Below, piece after piece: positions 24,855 through 33,734 of a stretch of DNA of 64,000 nucleotides. Source of the stretch: an uncultured Eubacteriales bacterium (GTDB lineage Bacteria > Bacillota > Clostridia > Oscillospirales > Oscillospiraceae); contig UROF01000011.1 in assembly GCA_900549475.1 (NCBI GenBank), positions 6,612-70,611 on the forward strand, written 5' to 3'. Below the pieces are notes generated by a model that made no database searches, had not been told where the DNA came from, and saw only the letters and a program-made list of their open reading frames with translations. The translations under genes were made by a program, and so were the position numbers. Each line of letters begins with the position of its first letter. The stretch's first letter is position 1.

Positions 24855-24883
24855 ATTATAGGTCACCAAAGGGCAAAAGGCAA
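24855..24883 (-). promoter_or_regulatory. Promoter of yhaM
   Basis: On the minus strand, TTGCCT (24883-24878), 17 bases, then TATAAT (24860-24855). Confidence 0.7.
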
Positions 24884-24896
24884 TAAATATCACAGC

Positions 24897-24939
24897 ACCG
24901 CCGGGTGCCCTTCTGCATAAGAGAGGGACGCCCGGCGGT
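24897..24939 (-). terminator. Probable terminator after the pseudogene
   Basis: ACCGCCGGG (24897-24905) pairs with CCCGGCGGT (24931-24939), with a further GCCC/GGG pairing nearer a long loop. The T-content after it on the minus strand is weak. Confidence 0.45.
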
Positions 24940-24968
24940 ACATTGTGTCTCTGTCAGCTGCCGCGGCT

Positions 24969-26490
24969 TTATCCCACGGCTTCGATCTCCCGGAGCATTA
25001 CGCTTCCGGAATCCTGAGGAAATTCCAGGGTAATACCAGTGATATGGGTCAGATCCACTCCCTGGAAGGCAGACAGCTCTATCCGGAGGGTTCCCAGGGG
25101 GGTAAAGGTGCTGTACTGGGACAGCTCTGTCTCTCCGATACCAGGGTAGGTTTCCGTCTCACCCTCCTGCCAGCTCAAGGCAGGCGTTCCCGCAGGAATC
25201 TCCACTGCGGCCTCCTTGCCGTCAGCGTCGGTCAAAATCACCCGCACACTCTGATCCTTTTGATGATTGAGGGGATCAGAGCTGTCCTGGGTCAGATCCA
25301 ACTGCAGCATCCCAGCTTCTCCCAGATCTGCCGACACCGGGATCGACACTGCCGCTTCCGGCTGCTCCCACTGAAGGCGGAGCAGATCGTAAGTCGTAAA
25401 GCCGCCCGGCAGGCGAAATGCTCCGGCGGTATTATCCACCGTGCTGCTGGCATTGACCCACTCTGCCTGTACACCCTCTGCCGCCAGATCAGGCTTGGTC
25501 TCCTGACCTGCCTAGAACAGGACCTGGCTCTCTTCGTCCACGCGGATCAGCACTTCGCATCCACCGTAGCTCTCCGGCAGCTCAGTCTGCCCGGCAAAAG
25601 GCGTATGGCCATCCTCCAGCACCTGGTCTGCAAAGTCCTTTACATAGGCAGACAGGAAAGCCTGCTGCCGGGATCTGTCCATGACCCGGTCCCGGTCCTC
25701 CTGGCTGGAAAAGGGGTCAGGACGGACCAGCGCAGTGCTGAACCCGCTGTGATCGCCTTCTTTCAGGTAGATCAGTTCCGCATCAGATACCCGGCCCTCA
25801 GCGGACTCCAGCTCGTCAAACAGTTTGCCGCCGTCCAGATAGGTAAATCCCAGGTCATAACGGTTCTCTGCAGCCTTTTCCACCGGGTGAGAACCGTGAA
25901 GGAAAATCACCACTGGGCAGTCTCCCCTTCCGGCACACCGATCACACCCTGCATCCGGTAGGGTGTATCGGGGCGGACAGGGTTATCCAGAGCTCCCTCT
26001 CCCAAATCGTAAACGGAGACATTATCCGCAGGAGTGGCTGTGGTCACCACAGCGGTGTTGGTAGCTCCGTCCCAGGCGGCGGAGATCCCGTCCACATGGT
26101 CAAACAGCTCCGGCGAAACATACGTCGTTCCATCTTCCAACCGCATATTTTCATCCTGGAGCAGCGTCTCTCCCTTCTCAGACAGCGTGCCGGCCGCAGG
26201 GTCCACTGTATAGTCGTGGGTCTCGCCATCCAGCACTACCGTCCGTTTGGTCTCGTCCCAGGTCACCACATAGTCCCCTGCTTCCGCGATCGCCCGCAAC
26301 GGGAAAAGGACCTGTCCGTCCGCATACAGCGGTGTGGCTCCATCAGCAGGCATTCCATCCACCAGCAAGCGGGTAGGATAACCCGAGAGATCCGGCAGCA
26401 AACCTACATCAGACTCGTAGGCATGTCCCAAAGTCCCGGATAGGAGCGAAGTTGTCAGTGCAATGGCAAGTATTGTTTTTTTCGTGTCAT
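24969..26490 (-). pseudogene. Decayed secreted protein: stalk (copper amine oxidase N-like) domain plus hydrolase-like remnant
   Basis: Three frames make one broken gene. The natural start is ATG 26490, with AGGAGG six bases upstream, but it reads out of frame after the seven-A run at 26474-26480; eight A's would give MTRKKTILAIALTTSLLSG, a signal peptide. The intact frame then holds a stalk-type domain (LLVDGMPADGATPLYADGQ, VLFPLRAIAEAGDYVV) to a stop at 25907. A second frame carries on from about 25913 with VVIFLHGSHPVEKAAENRYD, like an alpha/beta hydrolase strand-turn, to an in-frame TAG at 25512-25514. The same frame continues after the TAG to 24969 as a beta-rich tail. The short stretch between the HGSHP block and the tail suggests an internal deletion too. 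Family names are inference; the lesions are seen directly. Confidence 0.8.
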
Positions 26491-26582
26491 ACAGCACCTC
26501 CTATGTACTCCTTTGACGTACAGCGCGGGAAAAAAGTTCACTCATATTTACTTTTTTTCTTGCCATGATTTTCCCCTCATAA

Positions 26583-26619
26583 AAACAGCGGCGCGTCCGG
26601 CATCTGCCGGGCGCGCCGC
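26583..26619 (-). terminator. Terminator of the arabinose operon
   Basis: GCGGCGCGTCCGGC (26588-26601) pairs with 26606-26619 except for one mismatch and a four-base loop; on the minus strand it is followed by TGTTTTT. Confidence 0.85.
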
Positions 26620-26640
26620 GTAACATCCATGACAGGAATA

Positions 26641-27333
26641 TCAGCCCTGGCCGTAGTAGGCACCGGGGCCGTGCTTACGCAGATAGTGCTTGTTGAGCAG
26701 CTCCTGCTGCATGGGACCCTTGCTGGGCTCCAGCATCATGGCGTGCCAGTCCATAAAAGCTACCTCCTCCAGCACGACCGCGTTGTGGACTGCATCATGG
26801 GCGTCCTTGCCCCAGGTGAAGGGGCCGTGGCTGTGGACCAGGACAGCGGGAATGGTCATGGGATCGACGCCCTTGAAGGTCTCGATGATGACATTGCCGG
26901 TCTCCAGCTCATACTCGCCGCCGATCTCCTCGGGGGTCATCTTCCGGGTGCAGGGGATCTCACCATAGAAGTAGTCACCCTGGGTGGTGCCCATGGCGGG
27001 AATACCCCGGCCAGCCTGGGCAAAGGTGGTGGCCCAGCGGCTGTGGGTGTGAACGATACCGCCCATGGCCGGGAAGGCACGATACAGCGCCAGGTGGGTG
27101 GGGGTATCGCTGGAGGGCTTCCACTTACCCTCCACCTTCTCGCCGGTGGCGATATCCAGCACCACCATATCCTCGGCGGTCATACCCTCATAGGGCACGC
27201 CGCTGGGCTTGATGACCATGAGGCCCTTCTCCCGGTCCACTCCGGAGACATTGCCCCAGGTGAAGGTGATCAGGCCATATTTGGGCAGGAGGAGGTTGGC
27301 CTCCAGCACTTCCTGTTTCAGTTGTTCCAGCAT
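26641..27333 (-). CDS. araD: L-ribulose-5-phosphate 4-epimerase
   Basis: This 230-residue class II aldolase-fold enzyme converts L-ribulose 5-phosphate to D-xylulose 5-phosphate. Features include FTWGNVSGVDRE, IKPSGVPYEGM, the zinc-histidine block GIVHTHSRWATTFAQ and VLVHSHGPFTWG. The length equals the usual 230 or so residues. It is last in the arabinose operon, followed by the operon terminator, and shares the order araB-araA-araD. Confidence 0.96.
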   Translation of the reverse strand: MLEQLKQEVLEANLLLPKYGLITFTWGNVSGVDREKGLMVIKPSGVPYEGMTAEDMVVLDIATGEKVEGKWKPSSDTPTHLALYRAFPAMGGIVHTHSRWATTFAQAGRGIPAMGTTQGDYFYGEIPCTRKMTPEEIGGEYELETGNVIIETFKGVDPMTIPAVLVHSHGPFTWGKDAHDAVHNAVVLEEVAFMDWHAMMLEPSKGPMQQELLNKHYLRKHGPGAYYGQG

Positions 27334-27421
27334 AGCAGTTTTCTCCTTCCATACGAAAAAGGGCGGGGAGGCGTTGGCCTCCCCGCGCCCGGTTTTCTTG
27401 TTATCTCGGGGAAGCGGATCT

Positions 27422-28897
27422 TTACTTCAGCTTCCAGGCCAGGTCATTGAGGAACAGCTGCTGCTCCAGGCCCTCCACGGTGGTATCCTTGCTGATGTGG
27501 ACGAACTCGATATCCATCATGGTAGCCCAGTCCTTCATCTGCTCAGCAGTAACGTCGTAGCTGAGGACGGTGTGGTGGGCGCCGCCGGCAGTGATCCAGC
27601 ACTCCACACCAGTGGTGAGGCTGGGCTCCGCCTGCCACATAACGCGGGCCACCGGCAGGTTGGGCATGGGCATGATGGGCTTGACACAGTGGATATCCTG
27701 GCAGATCAGGCGCAGACGGCCGCCCATGTCGATGAGGCTGACCACGATGGCATCGCCAGCCTTACCCTCGAACACCAGACGGGCGGGGTCCTCACGGTCG
27801 CCGATGCCCAGGGGATGGACCTCGATGCGGGGTTTGTCAGCAGCCACGCTGGGGCAGACCTCCAGCATGTGGGCGCCCAGGCTGTACTCCTGGCCCTTCA
27901 CCAGATGATAGGTGTAGTCCTCCATGAAAGCGGAAGCGCCGTTGCCGTTCTCACCCATAGCCTTCATGATGGTGGTCATGGCGGCTACCTTCCAGTCGCC
28001 CTCGCCGCCGTAGCCGTAGCCCTGAGCCATCAGGTGCTGGCTGGCAAGACCGGGCAGCTGCTTCATGCCGTAGAGATCCTGGAAGGTGTTGGAGAAGGCC
28101 TTGCAGCCCTCGGCGTCCATCATCTTCTTCATGGCGATCTCTTCCCGGGCCTGGTAGCGGACGGTCTCCATATCGTCGGTAGCAAAGTCATAGCTCTGCT
28201 TGTAAGTCTCCATCAGCTCGTCGATCTCCGCCTCGGTGACAGCGTCCATGGTCTCCACCAGCTTGCCCACAGGCCAGGTGTTGACCTGCCAGCCCAGCTT
28301 GGCCTGGACCTCTACCTTGTCGCCTTCGGTGACAGCCACTTCCCGCATGTTGTCGCCAAAGCGCATGACCTTCAGCTCCTTGCTGACGGCCACACCCACA
28401 GCGGCGCGCATCCAGGCGCCCAGGCGCTTCTGGACATCCTCATCCTGCCAATAGCCGGCGATGACCTTGCGGGGCATCCGCAGCCGGGCGGCGATAAAGC
28501 CGTGCTCCCGGTCGCCGTGGGCGGCCTGGTTGAGGTTCATGAAGTCCATGTCGATCTCCTCGTTGGGGATCTCACGGTTGTACTGGGTAGCGAAGTGGCA
28601 GTAGGGCTTCTGAAGATTGACAAAGCCGTTGATCCACATCTTGGAGGGGGAGAAGGTGTGGCACCAGGTAACGATACCGCAGCACTTGTCGTCGTAGTTG
28701 GCCTCCTTGACCACATCGGCAATCTCCTTGTTGGTCTTGGCGGTCACTTTATATACCAGCTTGCAGGGCAGGTTGCCGGAAGTGTTCATCTTTTCCACCA
28801 TCTCGGCGGCACGCTTGGCCACGGTCTCCAGGACCTCAGGACCATACAGGAACTGGCTGCCTACCACAAACCAAAACTCTCTCTGCTTCATATCCAT
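27422..28897 (-). CDS. araA: L-arabinose isomerase
   Basis: This 491-residue enzyme isomerises L-arabinose to L-ribulose. Family features are FWFVVGSQFLYGPEVL at the N-terminus, CGIVTWCHTFSPSKMWI, HFATQYNREIPNEEIDMDFMN and the metal-site region with YGYGGEGDWKVAA. I choose ATG 28897 because AGAGGT lies nine bases before it; ATG 28891 is also possible. Length is normal. It follows araB by 32 bases. Confidence 0.97.
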   Translation of the reverse strand: MDMKQREFWFVVGSQFLYGPEVLETVAKRAAEMVEKMNTSGNLPCKLVYKVTAKTNKEIADVVKEANYDDKCCGIVTWCHTFSPSKMWINGFVNLQKPYCHFATQYNREIPNEEIDMDFMNLNQAAHGDREHGFIAARLRMPRKVIAGYWQDEDVQKRLGAWMRAAVGVAVSKELKVMRFGDNMREVAVTEGDKVEVQAKLGWQVNTWPVGKLVETMDAVTEAEIDELMETYKQSYDFATDDMETVRYQAREEIAMKKMMDAEGCKAFSNTFQDLYGMKQLPGLASQHLMAQGYGYGGEGDWKVAAMTTIMKAMGENGNGASAFMEDYTYHLVKGQEYSLGAHMLEVCPSVAADKPRIEVHPLGIGDREDPARLVFEGKAGDAIVVSLIDMGGRLRLICQDIHCVKPIMPMPNLPVARVMWQAEPSLTTGVECWITAGGAHHTVLSYDVTAEQMKDWATMMDIEFVHISKDTTVEGLEQQLFLNDLAWKLK

Positions 28898-28929
28898 GAT
28901 AAGAATACCTCTTTTCAAATATCTCCCGC

Positions 28930-30525
28930 TTACCGCAGGGCGTCCACGGCCGCCCGCTCTGCGGGCATGCCCTTCTTATACTGCTCCATGAAGGCCTGGA
29001 AGCCAGCCACATCCGCCGGATCGGGAGCGATGGTCTCCACCTTCTGTCCGGCAAAGATCTGCTGATCCAGATAATCCTCCAGAGTCTGGCCGGGCTGCTT
29101 CTCCACAGCGTATGCCGCCAGCAGAGCCATACCCCAGGGACCGCCCTCACCGGCAGTTTCCATAACGGAGACCGGTGCGCCCATGGCTGCCGCCATGACC
29201 CGCTGGCCTACCTCGGGGGTCTTGAAGTAGCCGCCGTGGCCCAGCAGACGGTCCACAGCCACATGCTCCTCAGCCAGAATGTCCATACCCAATTTCAGCG
29301 CCGCCACTGCGGAATAGAGCTGGGCAGCCATGAAGTTGGTGAAACTCAGCTTAGCCTCAGGACTGCGGACCAGCAGGGGCCGGCCCTCGGTCATGCCGGC
29401 TACCGGTTCGCCGGAGAGGAAGTTATAGAGCACCAGACCACCGGCATCCTTGTCCGCGGCCAGAGCCGAACGGAACATGGCGGTGTAGATGGCGTTCATA
29501 TCAGGCTCCTGGCCCAGCGCCTCCAGGAAGCCCCGGAACACAGACGCCCAGGCGTTGATCTCGTTGGTGCAGTTGTTGCAGTGAACCATAGCCACCGGCT
29601 TGCCGGTGGGGGTGGTGACCATGTCGATCTCCGTATAGTAGCGGCTGAGGGCCTTTTCCAGGACAAACATGGCAAACACCGAGGTACCGGCGGACACATT
29701 GCCGGTCCGGGCCGCTACGGAGTTGGTGGCAGCCATACCGGTACCGGCGTCGCCCTCGGGGGGGCAGACCGGGATACCGCTCTGGAGCCGTCCGGTGGGA
29801 TCGAGAAGCTTTGCGCCCTCTTCCGTCAGGGTACCGGCGTCCTCGCCAGCCACCAGGACCTGGGGCAGCAGGGTCTCCATCTTCTTGGTGAAGCCCTTCT
29901 CCGCCGTCCGCTGGTCAAAGGCCGCCAGCATAGCCTTATCGTAGGTATTGGTGCTGCTGTCAATGGGGAACATGCCGGAAGCATCCCCTACGCCCAGCAC
30001 CTTCTTTCCGGTGAGCTTCCAGTGGACATAGCCCGCCAGGGTGGTGAGGAAGCTGACACGGGAGACGTGCTCCTCCCCGTTCAGGATGGCCTGGTAGAGG
30101 TGGGACACGCTCCAGCGCTGGGGGATATTGAACTGGAGAAGCTCCGTCAATTCCTCGGCGGCCTGCTGGGTGTTGGTGTTGCGCCAGGTCCGGAAGGGGA
30201 CCAGCAGCTCTCCCGCCTCGTCAAAGGCCATATAACCGTGCATCATGGCGGAGAAGCCCATAGCCTTGAAGCTGGTAACTTCCACACCGTATGTATTCTT
30301 CACATCCTCCGCCATGTTGGCGTAGGCGTCCTGGAGTCCGGTCCAGATGTCCTCCAGGCTATAAGTCCAAAGGCCGTTTTCCAGCCGGTTTTCCCAGCTG
30401 TGTCCGCCAGAGGCCACAGGGTTGCCGTTCCTATCGATCAGCACCGCCTTGATCCGGGTGGAGCCCAGCTCGATGCCCAGTACAGTCTCACCGGCGGTAA
30501 TGGCCCTCTTGATCGTTTCTTCCAT
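28930..30525 (-). CDS. araB: Ribulokinase-type FGGY carbohydrate kinase
   Basis: This 531-residue FGGY-family kinase begins with GETVLGIELGSTRIKAVLID, the phosphate-binding part of the ASKHA fold, and has GHGGYFKTPEVGQRVMAAAMGAPVSV split over the adenosine-binding C-domain. Its place next to araA and araD makes L-ribulokinase the best call, though it resembles the clostridial AraB/XylB-like group rather than E. coli AraB. I start at ATG 30525, preceded by GGAGGACC; ATG-bearing frame extends to 30543. Confidence 0.88.
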   Translation of the reverse strand: MEETIKRAITAGETVLGIELGSTRIKAVLIDRNGNPVASGGHSWENRLENGLWTYSLEDIWTGLQDAYANMAEDVKNTYGVEVTSFKAMGFSAMMHGYMAFDEAGELLVPFRTWRNTNTQQAAEELTELLQFNIPQRWSVSHLYQAILNGEEHVSRVSFLTTLAGYVHWKLTGKKVLGVGDASGMFPIDSSTNTYDKAMLAAFDQRTAEKGFTKKMETLLPQVLVAGEDAGTLTEEGAKLLDPTGRLQSGIPVCPPEGDAGTGMAATNSVAARTGNVSAGTSVFAMFVLEKALSRYYTEIDMVTTPTGKPVAMVHCNNCTNEINAWASVFRGFLEALGQEPDMNAIYTAMFRSALAADKDAGGLVLYNFLSGEPVAGMTEGRPLLVRSPEAKLSFTNFMAAQLYSAVAALKLGMDILAEEHVAVDRLLGHGGYFKTPEVGQRVMAAAMGAPVSVMETAGEGGPWGMALLAAYAVEKQPGQTLEDYLDQQIFAGQKVETIAPDPADVAGFQAFMEQYKKGMPAERAAVDALR

Positions 30526-30554
30526 CCTCAGAGGTCCTCCCATTTCTGTCAGAA

Positions 30555-30821
30555 TCAGTGTTCGTCACTGTCGGAGTCCGCGCTCTCCTCCTCATCGGAG
30601 GGGATCACATACTCCTTACGGATCAAGCCCCGGAGGGAGAACACACACAGGAGCAGGCCAATCACAGCGAACACTGCCGCCGCCAGGATGAATCCCAGCT
30701 GCCGCTCCGGGCCAAACACCGCGTCCCGCAGCTCCCAGGCCAAGTAGAGCAGATACGCTCCGCAGGCCAGGCGCAGGATCAATGTCACCTGGGTCACATC
30801 CTTGCCAAAAAAACGTCCCAT
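30555..30821 (-). CDS. Small two-helix membrane protein with acidic tail, unknown function
   Basis: This 88-residue protein has two hydrophobic segments (about residues 11-32 and 42-63) and an acidic C-terminus of Glu, Asp and Ser ending in DSDSDEH. A strong AAGGAGAT site lies before ATG 30821. It sits between the sugar transporter permease and araB in the operon, 37 bases from the permease gene. I do not recognise a family. An accessory role at the transporter or a general membrane role are both guesses. Confidence 0.75.
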   Translation of the reverse strand: MGRFFGKDVTQVTLILRLACGAYLLYLAWELRDAVFGPERQLGFILAAAVFAVIGLLLCVFSLRGLIRKEYVIPSDEEESADSDSDEH

Positions 30822-30858
30822 GTAATATCTCCTTCCGGGGCTCTATTTTACTTGTCTA

Positions 30859-32037
30859 TTAACCCTTCTTACGCTTGCTCAGCAGATCCACGGTAACAGC
30901 GCCCAGCAGCACTGCGCCCTTGACGATCTTCTGCACGTTGGTGTCGAAGCCAGCCAGGGACATACCGATGTTCAGGATACCCATGATGAACGCGCCGACC
31001 ACAGCGCCCACGATGGTGCCGATACCACCAGAGGTGGCAGCGCCGCCGATGTAGCAGGAAGCGATGGCGTCCATTTCGAAGCCGTCACCGGCCTTGGGGG
31101 TAGCGGAAGCGTTACGGGCGGACAGAACGATACCGGCAAGGCCGCAGAGCAGGCCCATGTTGGCGTAGACCCAGAAGAACACCTTCTGCGTATTGATACC
31201 GCTGAGGCGGGCAGCCTTGGCGTTACCGCCCATGGCGTAGATCTGACGACCGGCAACGGTCTGGGTGGTGATGAAGTGATAGATCGCAACGACAACGGCA
31301 ACCAGGATCAGCATAATGGGGATACCGTTGTAGCAGCCCAGCTTGTAGAAGAAGAAGCCTTCGATACCGATGATGACGATGTCCTTTACGGCCAGCTGCC
31401 AGGTGTGAATGGTGGGCAGGCCGTTCTTCTTGGCCACAGCCTGGCTGCGCAGGTCGCCCAGGACTACAAATACAGCGATGACAACGGCCACAGCGATGCA
31501 GATCATATCTACGCCGCCGACCTTGATGGTGGGCAGGAAGCCGGTGCTGACCCAGGTGTAGCTGTCAGGCAGAGGGCCCTTGGTCTGGGCCTGCAGGATA
31601 ACGTAGCAGAGGCCGCGGCCCATCAGCATGGTAGCCAGGGTGACGATGAAGGGGGGGATCTCCAGCTTGGACACGAAGAAGCCCACGAAAGCACCGAACA
31701 GAGCGCCTACTGCCAGGGAGGCCAGCATAGCCACCGGGGAACTGACGCCGAAGTCCACAATGAGGGTACCGGCCACAGCGCCGCAGGTAGCGACCACGGA
31801 GCCGACGCCCAGGTCCACGTTACCGGTCAGTACGCACAGCAGCATACCGACAGCCAGGATGATAACGTAGCCGTTCTGCATGATGATGTTGTTGACGGTC
31901 ATAGGGGCCAGGTTCTTGCCCCCGGTGATGACGGCGAAAATCAGGTACACGGCGATCAGGGCCAGCACCATGCCGTACTGCTTCAGGCTCAGATTGACTT
32001 TCTTCTGAGCGGGACTCTTTACAGCGGTATTTTCCAT
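30859..32037 (-). CDS. mmsB: Multiple-monosaccharide ABC transporter permease
   Basis: This 392-residue permease has about ten hydrophobic helices and the BPD_transp_2 family pattern, with GNVDLGVGSVVATCGAVAG and AMGGNAKAARLSGINTQKV typical of sugar importers such as GguB, XylH and MmsB. It forms the channel for sugar entry with the ATPase encoded upstream; its start overlaps that gene's last base. It lies in an arabinose operon, so arabinose is the likely main substrate; the family also takes galactose, glucose and xylose. Confidence 0.9.
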   Translation of the reverse strand: MENTAVKSPAQKKVNLSLKQYGMVLALIAVYLIFAVITGGKNLAPMTVNNIIMQNGYVIILAVGMLLCVLTGNVDLGVGSVVATCGAVAGTLIVDFGVSSPVAMLASLAVGALFGAFVGFFVSKLEIPPFIVTLATMLMGRGLCYVILQAQTKGPLPDSYTWVSTGFLPTIKVGGVDMICIAVAVVIAVFVVLGDLRSQAVAKKNGLPTIHTWQLAVKDIVIIGIEGFFFYKLGCYNGIPIMLILVAVVVAIYHFITTQTVAGRQIYAMGGNAKAARLSGINTQKVFFWVYANMGLLCGLAGIVLSARNASATPKAGDGFEMDAIASCYIGGAATSGGIGTIVGAVVGAFIMGILNIGMSLAGFDTNVQKIVKGAVLLGAVTVDLLSKRKKG

Positions 32038-33590
32038 TACAGTTCTCCCTTCCGGTTGTTATGGGCCATGATGGCGCCCATGATAGCTTCCTGGGTCATT
32101 TCACTGCCGACCAGCTCGCCGGCGATCTCGCCCTCGTTCAACACATAGGTACGGTCACAGGTACCGATGATCTCCGGCATTTCGGAGGAAATAATGATGA
32201 TGGCCTTGCCGGACTTGGCCAGCTCATTGATAACAGTATAGATCTCGTACTTGGCGCCCACGTCGATACCGCGGGTGGGCTCGTCCAGAATCAGCACGTC
32301 GGGCTGGGTCAGCATCCACTTGGCCAGAACTACCTTCTGCTGGTTGCCGCCGGAGAGGGAACCGACTGCCTGCTCCACGGTGTTGGTCTTGACGTTGATA
32401 CGGTGACGGTACTCCTCGGCCTTCACCGCCTCCTGACTCTGGTCCACAACGCCCTTCCGGGAGAAGAACTTCCGCAGAGCGGAGAGGGTCATATTGAATT
32501 TGATGCTGTCGATGAGGATCAGGCCGTAGGTCTTGCGGTCCTCAGACACATAGGCGAGCTTGTGGTTGATAGCGTCCTGAACGCTCTTGATCTCCGCCTT
32601 CTTGCCATTGATGCAGATCTCGCCGGAGAACTTCTGGCCGTAGGTACGGCCGAAGATGCTCATGGCCAGCTCTGTACGGCCGGCACCCATCAGGCCCGCC
32701 AGGCCCACGACCTCACCGGCCCGGACTTTGATATTGATATCTTTCAGGACCTGGCGATTGGCGTCATCGGGGTGATACACGTTCCAGTTCTTTACCTCGA
32801 AGATCACATCGCCGATCTTGCAGTCTTCACGTTTAGGATAACGATTGGTCAGCTCACGGCCTACCATGCCCTTGATGATCCGCTCCTCGGAGAAATCATC
32901 CGTACCCTTCTGCAGGGTCTCAATGGTGTGGCCGTCGCGGATGATGGTGATGGAATCCGCCACGTAGCTGATCTCATTGAGCTTATGGGAAATGATGATG
33001 CAGGTCATGCCCTGAGCCTTCAGCTGAAGCATCAGGTCCAGCAGCTGCTTACTTTCCTTATCATTCAAAGCGGCGGTAGGCTCATCCAGGATGAGAAGGT
33101 CCGCCTTCTTGCCCAGGGCCTTGGCGATCTCGATCAGCTGCTGCTTGCCGACGCCCAGGGAGTTGACCGGTACATTGACGTTCTCGTGGCCAAGGCCCAC
33201 CCGCTCCAGCAGCTTCTGGGCTTCCCGGCGGGTCTCCGTCCAGTCAATAATACCGTTGTGCTTGCGCTCGTTGCCGATAAATACGTTTTCTGCGATGGAC
33301 AGGTAAGGACTCAGTGCCAGCTCCTGATGGATGATGACGATGCCCTTCTTCTCACTGTCACGAATGTTGTGGAATTTGCAGGTCTCACCGCGGTAGACGA
33401 TGTCACCGCTGTACTCGCCGTAGGGGTAAACGCCGGAGAGAACGTTCATCAAGGTGGACTTACCGGCGCCGTTCTCTCCGCAGATAGCCATGATCTCGCC
33501 CTGCCGGACCTTGAAGTTCACGTCGTCCAGGGCCCGCACGCCGGAGAACTCCTTGACGATATGGTTCATTTCCAGGATATACTCTGCCAT
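32037..33590 (-). CDS. mmsA: Multiple-monosaccharide ABC transporter ATP-binding protein
   Basis: This 517-residue protein contains two fused ABC ATPase domains, as in MglA, XylG and GguA. The first has Walker A GENGAGKST and LLILDEPTAAL; its signature is the degenerate LGVGKQQLIEIAKAL. The second has GLMGAGRTEL in place of Walker A and a normal signature, LSGGNQQKVVLAKW, with LILDEPTRGIDVG. This asymmetry is normal in sugar importers. It follows the binding-protein gene after a stable hairpin. Confidence 0.93.
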   Translation of the reverse strand: MAEYILEMNHIVKEFSGVRALDDVNFKVRQGEIMAICGENGAGKSTLMNVLSGVYPYGEYSGDIVYRGETCKFHNIRDSEKKGIVIIHQELALSPYLSIAENVFIGNERKHNGIIDWTETRREAQKLLERVGLGHENVNVPVNSLGVGKQQLIEIAKALGKKADLLILDEPTAALNDKESKQLLDLMLQLKAQGMTCIIISHKLNEISYVADSITIIRDGHTIETLQKGTDDFSEERIIKGMVGRELTNRYPKREDCKIGDVIFEVKNWNVYHPDDANRQVLKDINIKVRAGEVVGLAGLMGAGRTELAMSIFGRTYGQKFSGEICINGKKAEIKSVQDAINHKLAYVSEDRKTYGLILIDSIKFNMTLSALRKFFSRKGVVDQSQEAVKAEEYRHRINVKTNTVEQAVGSLSGGNQQKVVLAKWMLTQPDVLILDEPTRGIDVGAKYEIYTVINELAKSGKAIIIISSEMPEIIGTCDRTYVLNEGEIAGELVGSEMTQEAIMGAIMAHNNRKGEL

Positions 33591-33660
33591 TCTTTCAGCT
33601 CCTTTTTTCCTAAACTCCTCTGCCCCTCCTCAGCTGTCCTGCCGAAGAGGACCGAGGAGA

Positions 33661-33690
33661 AGAGGGCGGCGGCGTTTGCCGCCGCCCTCT
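33661..33690 (-). repeat. Intergenic hairpin after the sugar-binding protein gene
   Basis: A perfect 13-bp GC-rich stem (33661-33673 with 33678-33690) with a four-base loop lies between the binding protein and ATPase genes. On the minus strand no U-run follows, so it is more likely to protect the upstream message than to stop transcription. Confidence 0.7.
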
Positions 33691-33734
33691 GTTTTTGCGC
33701 GCAGGTCTTGTACGTTACTTGATTATGTAAGGGA

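Noticed and set aside
27209..29065. A 618-codon open frame antisense to araA and araD
   Set aside because: araA and araD are unmistakable. The antisense protein is an Asp/His/Gly-rich mirror of their codons.
32061..33722. A 553-codon open frame antisense to the sugar ATPase gene
   Set aside because: It mirrors the mmsA coding frame and has no ribosome site or family motif.
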